From: Lachnospiraceae bacterium | GTDB taxonomy: Bacteria; Bacillota; Clostridia; Lachnospirales; Lachnospiraceae | NCBI GenBank assembly: GCA_009774245.1 | Contig: VSNM01000022.1 | Span: 9,591 to 73,590 of the forward strand | Reading direction: 5' to 3' | Length of the DNA: 64,000 nucleotides | Shown here: piece after piece, positions 1-9,040 of the stretch | How the letters are laid out: every line of letters begins with the position of its first letter | How positions within the stretch are numbered: position 1 is the stretch's first letter | Position numbers and translations under genes: made by a program | The notes under the pieces: model-generated | Told to the model about the DNA's origin: nothing | Seen by the model: only the letters and a program-made list of their open reading frames with translations | The model's database searches: none

Positions 1-1
1 A

Positions 2-106
2 TGCACGGAGGCGCTCTCGGCACATATGCTGGAGCTGGCGCAGATTTATGGAAGGACTGTGTGCTCTGACGGAGCCGGCAGGAAAAAAACAAATAAATTG
101 AGGTGA
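2..106 (+). CDS. possible 3' end of an upstream gene (partial)
   Basis: An open frame enters from the left edge and stops at TGA 104-106, giving about 34 residues with a short helical-looking stretch (ALSAHMLELAQIYGRT). The stop lies just before the GTG start of the LacI regulator, and the last codons contain that gene's ribosome site, a spacing usual for an operon. Two other frames are also open for 20-30 codons, so the choice of frame is uncertain. No family can be assigned from so short a tail. Confidence 0.3.
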   Translation, partial: CTEALSAHMLELAQIYGRTVCSDGAGRKKTNKLR

Positions 107-110
107 TAGG

Positions 111-1148
111 GTGTTTGAGCCGACAATCAAGGACATAGCAAGAATATGTGGCGTGGGTGTCAGCACTGTATCGAGGGCCATCAATGACCATCCGGATATC
201 AATTCGGAGACCAAAGAGAAGATTATGAATGTGATCCGCGAGTACGGATATGTTCCAAATGACAGCGCTAGAAATCTGAAGCGGTCGGATGCCAAGGCAA
301 TCGCTGTGCTCGTAAAAGGTATTGCAAATCCGTTTTTTACCAGTATGATCACAGTGATTGAGCAGGAGTGCAAGAAAAGGCACTATGCGATGGAGTTGTC
401 CCATATTGAGGCGGACGAGGATGAGGTGGACGTGGCGCAGAAGGTGGTCAAGGAAAAGCGGCTTCGGGGGATTATCTTTCTGGGCGGTCTGTTCTCCCAT
501 TCGGAGGAGAAACTAAAAAAGCTCAGGGTGCCGTTTGTGTTCAGCACGGTGGGGGCAATGCCTGAGAATATCAGCAGGAAGCAGTATTCCAGCATCAGCG
601 TGGATGACCGGAGGGAGAGCGCGAGAATGGTGGAGTATCTGATCGGGCTGGGGCATACGAAAATCGCGATTCTTGTGGCGGAAGCCCTGGAGGAGAGTGT
701 CGGTAAGCTGCGTCTGGAGGGGTACTGCGACGCCCTGAAAGCACATGGTATTGAGGTGGATATGAAGCTGATCTGCCAGACGGAGGACGCGCTGAGTCAT
801 TTTTCCATGGAGAATGGCTATTTGTCAACTAAAAAGCTGCTGGAGCGGGGAGAGAAGTTCACAGCGCTGTACGCGGTGTCGGACGCGCTTGCCATCGGAG
901 CGCGCAGAGCGCTGTATGAGGCCGGTCTGCGCGTGCCGGAGGATGTCTCTCTGGCAGGCTATGACGGGATTGATATGGCAGGATATTCTGTGCCAAGCCT
1001 GACGACGATGCGCCAGCCTGTGGAAGAGATGGCGAAGGATACGACGCGACTGCTTTTTGATATTATTGCCAAAAAGGCAAAACATCAGCACACCACATAC
1101 GAGGCAGAGCTCCTGATCAGGGAGTCCACTGCCAGAATCCCTGAGTAA
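111..1148 (+). CDS. LacI-family transcriptional regulator
   Basis: 345-residue DNA-binding repressor or activator. Residues 4-24 (TIKDIARICGVGVSTVSRAI) are the LacI helix-turn-helix, followed by the hinge helix near residue 55. Residues about 60-340 form a periplasmic-binding-like sugar or effector domain, with the usual closing segment SLAGYDGIDMAGYSVPSLTT and a TTMRQP motif. The start is GTG at 111, with GAGG at 100-103 as ribosome site. The length is normal for the family. The effector is not predictable: no sugar transport or catabolic genes lie within the window. The gene ends inside its own terminator hairpin, so it probably does not feed into the kinase gene downstream. Confidence 0.9.
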   Translation: MFEPTIKDIARICGVGVSTVSRAINDHPDINSETKEKIMNVIREYGYVPNDSARNLKRSDAKAIAVLVKGIANPFFTSMITVIEQECKKRHYAMELSHIEADEDEVDVAQKVVKEKRLRGIIFLGGLFSHSEEKLKKLRVPFVFSTVGAMPENISRKQYSSISVDDRRESARMVEYLIGLGHTKIAILVAEALEESVGKLRLEGYCDALKAHGIEVDMKLICQTEDALSHFSMENGYLSTKKLLERGEKFTALYAVSDALAIGARRALYEAGLRVPEDVSLAGYDGIDMAGYSVPSLTTMRQPVEEMAKDTTRLLFDIIAKKAKHQHTTYEAELLIRESTARIPE

Positions 1149-1167
1149 CCCTCAGGGATTTTTTTGT
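1136..1167 (+). terminator. rho-independent terminator of the LacI-family gene
   Basis: AATCCCTGAG (1136-1145) pairs with CTCAGGGATT (1151-1160) around a 5-base loop and is followed by a T run. The left arm includes the last sense codons and the stop codon lies in the loop. Confidence 0.85.
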
Positions 1168-1201
1168 CTTTATTCATTTTGTCTATTTTCTCAAATTATA
1201 G

Positions 1202-1230
1202 TTTTTTTGTGGTGGAAAATGGTATATAAT
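1202..1230 (+). promoter_or_regulatory. probable promoter of the hybrid kinase operon
   Basis: A perfect TATAAT (1225-1230) lies 42 bases before the kinase start. The -35 position 17 bases upstream is only a T run (1202-1207), so either the -35 is weak or an activator helps. Confidence 0.45.
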
Positions 1231-1272
1231 AGAAACGATTACGGGGGATAAAAACGCACTTGGAGGATTTCT

Positions 1273-3366
1273 ATGGAATATGGAGAGTATCATAAAAGAA
1301 TGCGGACGTATTTTGATGAGCATACATTATCTGGTATTGAGCCGATACTGGAGGGAATGCCGGGAGGTCTCTTTATCTATCACGCGGACGGCGACGAGGA
1401 GCTGATGTACATCAACAGCGCTGTGCTGCGGATATTTGGATGTGATACGGAGGAGGAATTTCGCAGTCTTACGGGATATACATTCAGGGGAATGGTGCAC
1501 CCGGATGACATTGACGAGGTGGAGAGAAGCATTCAGATTCAGATCGCAAACAGCATCTATGATTTTGACTATGTGGAGTACCGCATTATCCAGAAGGATG
1601 GCACGATTCGGTGGATTGAGGACTATGGACATTTTATGCACACGGATGCGTATGGCGACATTTTTTATGTCTTTATTGATGACAGCACAGAACGGCTCAA
1701 AAACCATATGAGCGAGCTGGAAAAGATGAACGAGGAGCTGCGCACGATCTACGCGAGAGAAAGCCAGTACCGCAAGGCAATTTTGTACGATGCGATCTCC
1801 TTTTTTGAGATCAATCTGACAAAGGATTGTTTTTTGTCAGCGTATATACAGATGCAGGACGGACAACTGAGGGATTTTTTTGAGCACTCGGGGATTCCGC
1901 GATTTGAGAAATATTCGGATTATGTCCGGTATCGGATGAGAGATATGGACGCGGAGGAGGCGGAGAAGTTTGCGCAGTTTGTCAATGCAGACCGCCTGAT
2001 TCGATGTTATGGCAAGGGGGAGCTGGAACAGACCTGCGACGGCTGGGTGACGGACACAGTGGGCAGGAAGAACTTCTATCACTATGTCTTTCTGCTCGGC
2101 AGGAATGAGTATACGGGCGATGTGGTCACAATGGCGATCACAAAGGACATGACGGAGCAGGCGCAAAGGCAGAGACTGCTGAAATCCGCGCTGAATCAGG
2201 CACAGACTGCCAATATAGCGAAAAATACGTTCCTGCAGAATATGTCGCACGATATCCGCACGCCGCTCAACGCGATTATCGGATACGCGCAGCTTGCGCG
2301 GAAGCACAAGACAGATGAAGCCAGGCTTGATAAGGATCTGGACCAGATTCGCGCTGCAGGTGAACAGCTGCTTGCGATCGTGAATGAATCGCTGGAGGTC
2401 ACACGCATGGAATCCGGCAAGGTGACTCTGGTGGAGAGCATTGTGGTACTGGGAGATCTGCTGGCGGAGCTTGAACGTGCGATACAGCCGCAGGTGGAGG
2501 CCAGGACACTTCAGTTTGCGATTGACAGGTCGCGGGTGCAGCACGGTGTGATGTATATGGACTTTCTCAGGATGAAAGAGATACTGCTGCAGCTGCTGGA
2601 CAACGCTGTGAAGTACACAAACCCAAATGGCAGGGTGACGCTGACCGTAGTCGAGGAGGACATGCGGCTCAGTCATTATGGAAAATTAGAGTTCATCGTG
2701 GAGGACAATGGCAGAGGTATCTCGCAGGAGTTTCAGAAGGATCTGTTTCAGCCCTTTAAGAGGGAGCGGAATACGACGAAAAGCGGTGTGCCTGGAACCG
2801 GTCTGGGGCTGAGTGTTGTGAAGAGCCTTGTTGATCTGATGGAAGGAAGTATCACAGTCGAGAGCGAGGAGGGAAAGGGCAGTACGTTTACAGTCGGTAT
2901 TCTGTTCAGGCTGCCGGACGAGCTGCAGGCGCGGGATCAGGAGCAGCAGGAACCGGCACAGATCGATCTGGAGGGAAAACGGATTCTGCTGGTCGAGGAC
3001 AATGAGATCAACCGTGAGATCGCGCAGGAGATGCTCACGGATGAGGGATATATCGTCGAGACGGCCAATGATGGCAGCGTCGCCCTGGAGCTCGTCAGAA
3101 ATGCAAAGCCGCGGTATTATGACCTGATCCTGATGGATATTCAGATGCCGGTTATGGACGGGCACAAGGCAACAAAGGCGATACGGGCGCTGGAGGACAG
3201 GGAGCTGGCGTGTATACCGATCATCGCGCTGTCTGCGAACGCGTTTGCGGAGGATTATAAGCGATCGATTGAGGCCGGCATGGATGCACATATTCCAAAA
3301 CCGATCAAAGTGGAGGAACTGCAGGAGACGATACGGAATGTGCTGGGGCACTTTCATCGGGAATAG
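1273..3366 (+). CDS. PAS-domain hybrid sensor histidine kinase / response regulator
   Basis: 697-residue cytoplasmic two-component hybrid. A PAS fold spans about residues 22-140 (FIYHADGDEELMYIN, later YRIIQKDGTIRWIEDYG), followed by a second PAS-like segment to about 300. The dimerisation box FLQNMSHDIRTPLN carries the phospho-accepting His326. HATPase motifs follow: LLDNAVKYTN (N box), EDNGRGI (G1) and GTGLGLS (G2). A receiver domain at about 569-690 has VEDNEINREIA, phospho-acceptor Asp622 in LMDIQMPVMDG, and the final KPI lysine. There is no membrane segment and no DNA-binding output domain, so the output must be a partner protein or a phosphotransfer step that is not encoded here. The gene ends 9 bases before a glycosyltransferase gene, suggesting one transcript. 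Confidence 0.93.
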   Translation: MEYGEYHKRMRTYFDEHTLSGIEPILEGMPGGLFIYHADGDEELMYINSAVLRIFGCDTEEEFRSLTGYTFRGMVHPDDIDEVERSIQIQIANSIYDFDYVEYRIIQKDGTIRWIEDYGHFMHTDAYGDIFYVFIDDSTERLKNHMSELEKMNEELRTIYARESQYRKAILYDAISFFEINLTKDCFLSAYIQMQDGQLRDFFEHSGIPRFEKYSDYVRYRMRDMDAEEAEKFAQFVNADRLIRCYGKGELEQTCDGWVTDTVGRKNFYHYVFLLGRNEYTGDVVTMAITKDMTEQAQRQRLLKSALNQAQTANIAKNTFLQNMSHDIRTPLNAIIGYAQLARKHKTDEARLDKDLDQIRAAGEQLLAIVNESLEVTRMESGKVTLVESIVVLGDLLAELERAIQPQVEARTLQFAIDRSRVQHGVMYMDFLRMKEILLQLLDNAVKYTNPNGRVTLTVVEEDMRLSHYGKLEFIVEDNGRGISQEFQKDLFQPFKRERNTTKSGVPGTGLGLSVVKSLVDLMEGSITVESEEGKGSTFTVGILFRLPDELQARDQEQQEPAQIDLEGKRILLVEDNEINREIAQEMLTDEGYIVETANDGSVALELVRNAKPRYYDLILMDIQMPVMDGHKATKAIRALEDRELACIPIIALSANAFAEDYKRSIEAGMDAHIPKPIKVEELQETIRNVLGHFHRE

Positions 3367-3375
3367 GAGCGGGTT

Positions 3376-4383
3376 ATGGATTTGAGTGTAATCATACCAG
3401 TCTATGGCAGGCAGCGCTACATCGCGGCGTGCCTCAGGAGTGTCACCAGATGTCCGCGGGACAATATGGACATGGAGTGTATTGTGGTGAGCGATGGCAG
3501 CGACAATGAGATGGCTGCTGTGGCAGACAGATATATAGAGAGGGATAACCGTATCAGGCTTGTCATCATGGAAGCGGGGGAGACGACTGACGCGCGCAAT
3601 ATCGGGATTGAGAAGGCGTCGGGGAGATACCTGCTGTTTCTTGACGCGGCGGACAGGCTGTGCGAGGATGCGTGGGAGCAGATCGAGGCTGCCGTTGAGG
3701 AGGAGTACGCCGATTTTGTGGCATTCAGCCATATCACATCGCGCGGGAACGGAAAGCTCAGGGCGCAGATGCTCCCGATCTCGGATGTGATATCGACAGA
3801 CGAGAGGGAAGCCAGATGGCTTATGTATACTGACTCTGTGCTGGATTCCTGCGGAGGAAAGCTGTTCAAGAGCAGGATTGTCAGGGATAACAATATTTTT
3901 TTCGGCATGGATTTTATGTTTGTGTCGGAGTATTTTGAGCACAGTGAGAGTTACCTGCTGACGAAAGCGATGATTTTGTACTGTCCACCCCGGAGTGGAG
4001 GCGCTGAGGGGGGATGCAGCGGAGAGGAGCGCATGGACAGGATACGGTTCCTGTATGATGCGCATGTCAGCGCTGTGAAGCGGTACAATGACAGCGCGTT
4101 GACAAAAGGCATGAGGATGTATTTTCTCAGGATGCTGACAGACCTGTTTAGCGCGTATGTGACAGAGGGCGGCAGGAGCAGAGGCGAGGTGGATGCGCTG
4201 TATGAGAGCATCCTTGGGAGCGCGTTTCTCGGGCGTTTTCTCGACGAGGTGGACGAGAGCGGCATAGCTTCAAAGTCCGGGCGGTATGCGTACCAGCTGC
4301 TCAGGGAGAAGGACGCGGCAAAGCTGCGGAGATATCTTGCGGTCAGAACGGGAAATGTGGCAGTGATATGGAGATATTTCTGA
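3376..4383 (+). CDS. family 2 glycosyltransferase
   Basis: 335 residues. The GT-A fold N-terminus is clear: LSVIIPVYGRQRYIAACLRS, then VVSDGSDNE, then TTDARNIGIEKASGRYLLFLDAAD. The family's metal-binding DxD usually appears here as D-A/S-D-D; this protein reads D-A-A-D, so one acidic position is replaced. Residues beyond about 220 form a helical C-terminal region seen in LPS/teichoic-type GT2 enzymes. No membrane segments are visible. It follows the hybrid kinase by 9 bases (ribosome site GGAGCGGG before ATG 3376) and precedes a TPR lipoprotein, so a role in envelope glycans is plausible but inferred. Donor and acceptor are unknown. Confidence 0.85.
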   Translation: MDLSVIIPVYGRQRYIAACLRSVTRCPRDNMDMECIVVSDGSDNEMAAVADRYIERDNRIRLVIMEAGETTDARNIGIEKASGRYLLFLDAADRLCEDAWEQIEAAVEEEYADFVAFSHITSRGNGKLRAQMLPISDVISTDEREARWLMYTDSVLDSCGGKLFKSRIVRDNNIFFGMDFMFVSEYFEHSESYLLTKAMILYCPPRSGGAEGGCSGEERMDRIRFLYDAHVSAVKRYNDSALTKGMRMYFLRMLTDLFSAYVTEGGRSRGEVDALYESILGSAFLGRFLDEVDESGIASKSGRYAYQLLREKDAAKLRRYLAVRTGNVAVIWRYF

Positions 4384-4446
4384 ATAAAACAATGATAAGA
4401 GGATAGAGACAGATAAGAAATGATTATGATTGAAGGAAAAAAGATA

Positions 4447-5490
4447 ATGCATACAGTGAGGATAAGCGCTGTCGTCATCGCTGCAGCCCTGTTACTGGGC
4501 GGCTGTGGGAAAAAGCCGGAAAACAAAAATCTCCTCGCGGGGATGGAGCTGGTGGAGCAGTATGATTTTCAGGGGGCGCTCGATAGCTTTGATACAGCGC
4601 TTTTAAATGACGAGGATCTGGAGCTTGTCTACAGAGGACGAGGGATCGCCTATATGGGGCTTGGAAACTATGCGGAGGCGGAAACGGCGTTTCTCGAATC
4701 GATCAAAAGCGCGCAGGGCAGGGCGAGTGAACTGGCGTACGATACAAACTATTATCTGGCGTCCGCCTATATGAAGCAGGGCAAGTACGCTGACGCGGAG
4801 GCAGTTTACTCGGCGATCATCGGGTTGAAGAAGAAGGAGAAGGACGCCTATTACATGCGCGCGTGCGCAGTCCTGCGGCAGAACCGGTACGATGATGCGG
4901 TAGCGGATTTTGAGAAGGCGTTTTCCCTGGATTCCGGAGATCTCGATCTCGTGACAGACGCCTATGTGGAGATGCAGGCGGCGGGATTTGGCGAGCAGGG
5001 AAAATCTTATATACAGGATTTCATGCAGAAGAGGGAGAAGGAGCTCAAGGACGGCGAGAAGGGAATCATGTATTACTATCTTGAGGATTATGAGAGCGCG
5101 CGCAAGTACCTTGATCCCTTTGTCAATGGAAATGATGCGTCGCTGTCGATGATCTTAGGGCAGACCTATGAGAAGCTCGGCAACATGAATTATGCTGCTG
5201 TCGTGTACCAGACCTATCTCGGCGCAAACGAGCCGGATGCGGCGATCTACAACAGCCTTGGAATCTGCCTGATGCATCAGGAGAAGTACGATGAGGCGGT
5301 GGAGGCGTTTGAGAACGGAATCGCGATGGGGAGCTCGGATTATCTGCAGGAGCTTAAGTTTAACAGGATTGTGGCGAGCGAGTACACTGGTGATTTTTCG
5401 CAGGCAAGGACGATGATGGAGGAGTACCTGCAGATCTATCCGGATGACGCGCGGGCCAAAAAGGAGTATGAATTTCTGAAAACGCGGTAA
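4447..5490 (+). CDS. TPR-repeat lipoprotein
   Basis: Secreted and lipid-anchored tetratricopeptide protein, 347 residues from ATG 4447. This start is preferred because AAGGA lies 9 bases upstream; an in-frame ATG at 4420 has no well-placed ribosome site. The signal peptide is short (hydrophobic VVIAAALLLG) and ends in the lipobox LGGC, with the acylated cysteine at residue 20. At least six TPR units follow, with visible signatures such as VYRGRGIAYMGLGNYAEAE and YNSLGICLMHQEKYDEAVEA. It probably acts as a protein-protein scaffold on the outer face of the membrane. Neighbours hint at envelope biogenesis, but the partner is unknown. Confidence 0.88.
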   Translation: MHTVRISAVVIAAALLLGGCGKKPENKNLLAGMELVEQYDFQGALDSFDTALLNDEDLELVYRGRGIAYMGLGNYAEAETAFLESIKSAQGRASELAYDTNYYLASAYMKQGKYADAEAVYSAIIGLKKKEKDAYYMRACAVLRQNRYDDAVADFEKAFSLDSGDLDLVTDAYVEMQAAGFGEQGKSYIQDFMQKREKELKDGEKGIMYYYLEDYESARKYLDPFVNGNDASLSMILGQTYEKLGNMNYAAVVYQTYLGANEPDAAIYNSLGICLMHQEKYDEAVEAFENGIAMGSSDYLQELKFNRIVASEYTGDFSQARTMMEEYLQIYPDDARAKKEYEFLKTR

Positions 5491-5507
5491 AAACATTTTT
5501 ATGAAAA

Positions 5508-5553
5508 ACACTAGATATTGTATTGGGGATAACAGGAACACATGATATTTAGT
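5508..5553 (+). promoter_or_regulatory. paired NrdR-box-like operators upstream of nrdD
   Basis: Two related 16-mers share ACAC-N2-GATATT: ACACTAGATATTGTAT at 5508-5523 and ACACATGATATTTAGT at 5538-5553. Their starts are exactly 30 bases (about three helical turns) apart, as expected for a pair of boxes of the ribonucleotide reductase repressor NrdR. The first box fits the NrdR consensus better than the second. They sit directly upstream of the nrdD promoter. Confidence 0.65.
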
Positions 5554-5562
5554 AGTGTTCGA

Positions 5563-5591
5563 TTGACTTCGATTTTTCAATCTGATAAGAT
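5563..5591 (+). promoter_or_regulatory. sigma-70-type promoter of nrdD
   Basis: TTGACT (5563-5568), a 17-base spacer and TAAGAT (5586-5591). Transcription would begin about 28 bases before the nrdD start codon. Confidence 0.75.
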
Positions 5592-5626
5592 GGAAGAAAA
5601 ATGAATCAAGTGAAGGAGTATATGAA

Positions 5627-7996
5627 ATGTTTCAGGTTATTAAGAGGGATGGCAGCGAGGCTGCGTTTTGTCTGGACAAGATCGGCGGGGCGATCATCAA
5701 GGCGTTCAATGCGACACAGATGCAGTTTAATCAGGATATCATCGATCTGCTCGCGCTGCGGGTGACAGCGGATATCCAGGGGAAGATAAAGGACGGCAAG
5801 GCCCATGTGGAAGATATTCAGGACAGCGTGGAGAAGGTTCTGGAGCAGGCAGGTTATACGGAGGCTGCCAAGGCGTTTATCCTCTACAGGAAGCAGCGGG
5901 AGAAGATGCGCAATATGAAGTCCACGATACTCGACTACAAGGAGGTTGTGGACAGCTATGTGAAGGTGGAGGACTGGCGCGTGAAGGAGAACTCGACGGT
6001 CACGTACTCTGTCGGCGGCCTGATACTCTCCAATTCCGGAGCAGTGACGGCAAATTACTGGCTCTCTGAGATTTACGATGAGGAGATTGCCAGCGCGCAC
6101 AGAAATGCGGACATTCATATTCACGATCTGTCCATGCTCACGGGATACTGCGCAGGCTGGTCCCTGAAACAACTGATCAGGGAGGGACTCGGCGGCATTA
6201 CAGGCAAGATCACGTCAGCGCCGGCAAAGCATCTGTCTGTGCTCTGCAACCAGATGGTGAATTTCCTTGGCATTATGCAGAATGAATGGGCAGGTGCACA
6301 GGCATTTTCCTCCTTTGACACGTATCTTGCGCCCTTTGTGAAAGCGGACAACCTGTCCTATCCGGAGGTCAAGAAATGCGTTGAGGCGTTTATCTACGGC
6401 GTCAACACTCCGAGCCGCTGGGGGACGCAGGCGCCGTTTAGCAACATCACGCTGGACTGGACAGTTCCCAATGATCTGGCGAATCTGCCGGCGATCGTGG
6501 GCGGGGTGGAGATGGACTTCACCTACGGCGACTGCAAGGCGGAGATGGACATGGTCAACAAGGCGTTTATCGAGACGATGATCGAGGGCGACGCCAATGG
6601 CAGGGGATTTCAGTATCCGATTCCGACATATTCCATAACACGTGATTTCGACTGGTCGGACACAGAAAACAACCGACTGTTATTTGAAATGACCGCGAAG
6701 TATGGAACGCCTTATTTTTCAAATTATATCAACTCTGACATGGAACCCTCCGACGTCCGCAGCATGTGCTGCAGACTGCGGCTTGACCTGCGGGAGCTGC
6801 GCAAAAAAACAGGTGGTTTTTTTGGCTCGGGGGAGAGTACGGGAAGCGTGGGCGTCGTCACGATCAATCTGCCGCGCATCGCGTATCTGGCGTCGGACGA
6901 GGCGGATTTCTACAGGCGTCTTGACCGGCTGATGGACATCAGCGCCCGCTCGCTCAAGATCAAGCGGAATGTGATCTCAAGGTTGTTGGAGGAGGGGCTT
7001 TATCCATATACAAAGCGTTATCTGGGTAAATTTGACAATCACTTCTCGACGATCGGACTGATCGGGATGAACGAGGCGGGGCTCAACGCGAAGTGGCTCA
7101 GGGCGGATCTCTCCCACAGGGAGACGCAGCAGTTTGCCAAAGAGGTGCTCAACCACATGAGGGAGCGTCTGTCCGACTATCAGGAGCAGTACGGCGATCT
7201 GTACAACCTTGAGGCGACGCCGGCGGAGAGCACGACCTACAGGCTCGCAAAGCATGATAAGGAGAAGTATAGCGATATCATCACGGCGGGGTATGAGGGG
7301 GATAAGCCCTATTATACCAACTCGTCCCATCTGCCGGTCGATTACACGACGGATATCTTTGACGCGCTTGACATCCAGGATGAGCTGCAGACGCTCTACA
7401 CATCAGGAACGGTGTTCCACGCGTTTCTGGGTGAGAAGCTTCCGGACTGGAAAGCGGCGGCAAATCTTGTGCGCACCATCGCTGAAAATTATAAACTGCC
7501 GTACTATACTATGTCGCCGACCTATTCGATCTGTAGTGAGCACGGTTATCTGACAGGGGAACAGAAGGTGTGCCCGAAGTGCGGGAGGGCGACAGAGGTC
7601 TACAGCCGTATCACGGGTTATTACAGACCGGTGCAGAACTGGAATGACGGGAAGCTGCAGGAGTATCAGAACCGCACGGAGTACAGGATGGGAAACAATA
7701 TCAGCAGGATCGGAGGAGTCAGACAGGCGGAGCAGACGCCGGCACAGGTCGGGAAGGGCAGCACGTACCTGTTCACGACAAAGACCTGCCCGAACTGCTC
7801 GCTGGCAAAGAAATATCTGCAGAATGTGGACTATACGATCGTTGATGCGGAGGAAAATATGGAGCTTGCAGTCAAATACGGGGTGCGTCAGGCGCCAACT
7901 CTTGTAATTGTGGCTGGACAATCACAGCAAAAGTATGTTAATGTATCTAATATAAGGAAGTACGCTGAGCTGCTGCAGCAAAATAAAGTAGTATAA
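5627..7996 (+). CDS. nrdD: anaerobic (class III) ribonucleoside-triphosphate reductase with C-terminal redoxin domain
   Basis: 789 residues; makes dNTPs without oxygen using a glycyl radical. An ATP-cone occupies about residues 1-95 (FQVIKRDGSEAAFCLDKIGG). The catalytic barrel follows with HIHDLSMLTGYCAGW, the thiyl-radical region SMCC (Cys381/382), and the C-terminal zinc-ribbon-like segment CSEHGYLTGEQKVCPKCG. The glycyl-radical loop is RITGYYRPV, with Gly664. After the usual end the protein continues as a glutaredoxin/thioredoxin-like domain from about residue 710, with CPNC at 721-724 and the cis-proline region VRQAPTLVIV. The start at ATG 5627 has AAGGAG upstream. No activase gene (nrdG) is found in the window. 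Paired NrdR-like boxes suggest repression when dNTP/ATP is high. Confidence 0.95.
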   Translation: MFQVIKRDGSEAAFCLDKIGGAIIKAFNATQMQFNQDIIDLLALRVTADIQGKIKDGKAHVEDIQDSVEKVLEQAGYTEAAKAFILYRKQREKMRNMKSTILDYKEVVDSYVKVEDWRVKENSTVTYSVGGLILSNSGAVTANYWLSEIYDEEIASAHRNADIHIHDLSMLTGYCAGWSLKQLIREGLGGITGKITSAPAKHLSVLCNQMVNFLGIMQNEWAGAQAFSSFDTYLAPFVKADNLSYPEVKKCVEAFIYGVNTPSRWGTQAPFSNITLDWTVPNDLANLPAIVGGVEMDFTYGDCKAEMDMVNKAFIETMIEGDANGRGFQYPIPTYSITRDFDWSDTENNRLLFEMTAKYGTPYFSNYINSDMEPSDVRSMCCRLRLDLRELRKKTGGFFGSGESTGSVGVVTINLPRIAYLASDEADFYRRLDRLMDISARSLKIKRNVISRLLEEGLYPYTKRYLGKFDNHFSTIGLIGMNEAGLNAKWLRADLSHRETQQFAKEVLNHMRERLSDYQEQYGDLYNLEATPAESTTYRLAKHDKEKYSDIITAGYEGDKPYYTNSSHLPVDYTTDIFDALDIQDELQTLYTSGTVFHAFLGEKLPDWKAAANLVRTIAENYKLPYYTMSPTYSICSEHGYLTGEQKVCPKCGRATEVYSRITGYYRPVQNWNDGKLQEYQNRTEYRMGNNISRIGGVRQAEQTPAQVGKGSTYLFTTKTCPNCSLAKKYLQNVDYTIVDAEENMELAVKYGVRQAPTLVIVAGQSQQKYVNVSNIRKYAELLQQNKVV

Positions 7997-8013
7997 TAAC
8001 GTGGAGGTGGCAG

Positions 8014-9003
8014 ATGATTGATAAGCTGATAGAGAAGATTCAGAAGACAGGGGCGCCGATCGTGGTGGGACTCGATCCGACGATGAAGTTTGTGCCGGAC
8101 CATATCAGGAAGGCGGCCTTTGAGGAGAAGGGCGAGACGCTGGAGGGGGCGGCGGAGGCGATCTGGCTGTTTAACAAGGCGATCGTTGACAAGACGTATG
8201 ACCTGATTCCGGCAGTCAAGCCACAGATCGCCATGTACGAACAGTTTGGCATACCGGGGCTGGCGGCATACAAGAAGACAGTCGACTACTGCAGGGAAAA
8301 AGGGCTTGTGGTGATCGGCGATGTCAAGAGAGGGGATATCGGTTCAACCTCGGCGGCATACGCGGCAGCGCATCTGGGCAAGGTGCAGGTGGGCAGCCAG
8401 TCGTGCACAGTCTTTGATGAGGACTTTGCGACAGTCAACCCGTATCTGGGCTCCGATGGCGTTCAGCCGTTTATCGATGTGTGCCGGGAGGAAAAGAAGG
8501 GGATTTTTGTTCTGGTAAAGACTTCCAATCCGAGCAGCGGGGAGTTTCAGGATCAGCTGGTGCAGACCGGCGTCACAGCAGGCGCGGCAGGCGACGGCAT
8601 CGGAGGAGTGACGTTTTCAGATAAACCACTCTACGAGGTAGTCGGCGGGAAGGTAGCCGAGTGGGGTGAGCAGCTCATGGGCGAGAAGGGCTACAGCTAT
8701 ATCGGCGCGGTCGTGGGCGCTACTTATCCAGAGCAGGGCAGGGTGCTGCGCAGCGTGATGCCAAAGTCCTTTATCCTTGTGCCGGGCTATGGTGCACAGG
8801 GCGGTACAGGAAAAGATCTGATACACTTTTTTGATGAGAACCGGCTGGGTGCGATCGTCAACTCTTCAAGGGGAATCATCGCAGCATACCAGAATGAGAA
8901 GTACAGCAGGTTCGGTCCGGTAAACTTTGCGGATGCTTCCAGGCAGGCGGTGATCGACATGATCACGGATATCGACCAGGCGTTTGCAGACGCGGGTATG
9001 TAA
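8014..9003 (+). CDS. pyrF: orotidine 5'-phosphate decarboxylase
   Basis: 329 residues; converts OMP to UMP, the last step of pyrimidine synthesis. The substrate lysine motif VVIGDVKRGDIGSTSAAYA is intact and the start PIVVGLDPTMKFVP is typical. The length and inserted loops match the longer PyrF subfamily 2 rather than the 230-residue E. coli type. The phosphate-binding end VPGYGAQGGTG is present. It lies 17 bases after nrdD (GGAGGTGG before ATG 8014) and 37 bases before pyrE, so a nucleotide-supply operon nrdD-pyrF-pyrE is likely. Confidence 0.95.
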   Translation: MIDKLIEKIQKTGAPIVVGLDPTMKFVPDHIRKAAFEEKGETLEGAAEAIWLFNKAIVDKTYDLIPAVKPQIAMYEQFGIPGLAAYKKTVDYCREKGLVVIGDVKRGDIGSTSAAYAAAHLGKVQVGSQSCTVFDEDFATVNPYLGSDGVQPFIDVCREEKKGIFVLVKTSNPSSGEFQDQLVQTGVTAGAAGDGIGGVTFSDKPLYEVVGGKVAEWGEQLMGEKGYSYIGAVVGATYPEQGRVLRSVMPKSFILVPGYGAQGGTGKDLIHFFDENRLGAIVNSSRGIIAAYQNEKYSRFGPVNFADASRQAVIDMITDIDQAFADAGM

Positions 9004-9040
9004 GGATTTCCAGATAAAAAATACGGAGGTAAAGGGGAAG

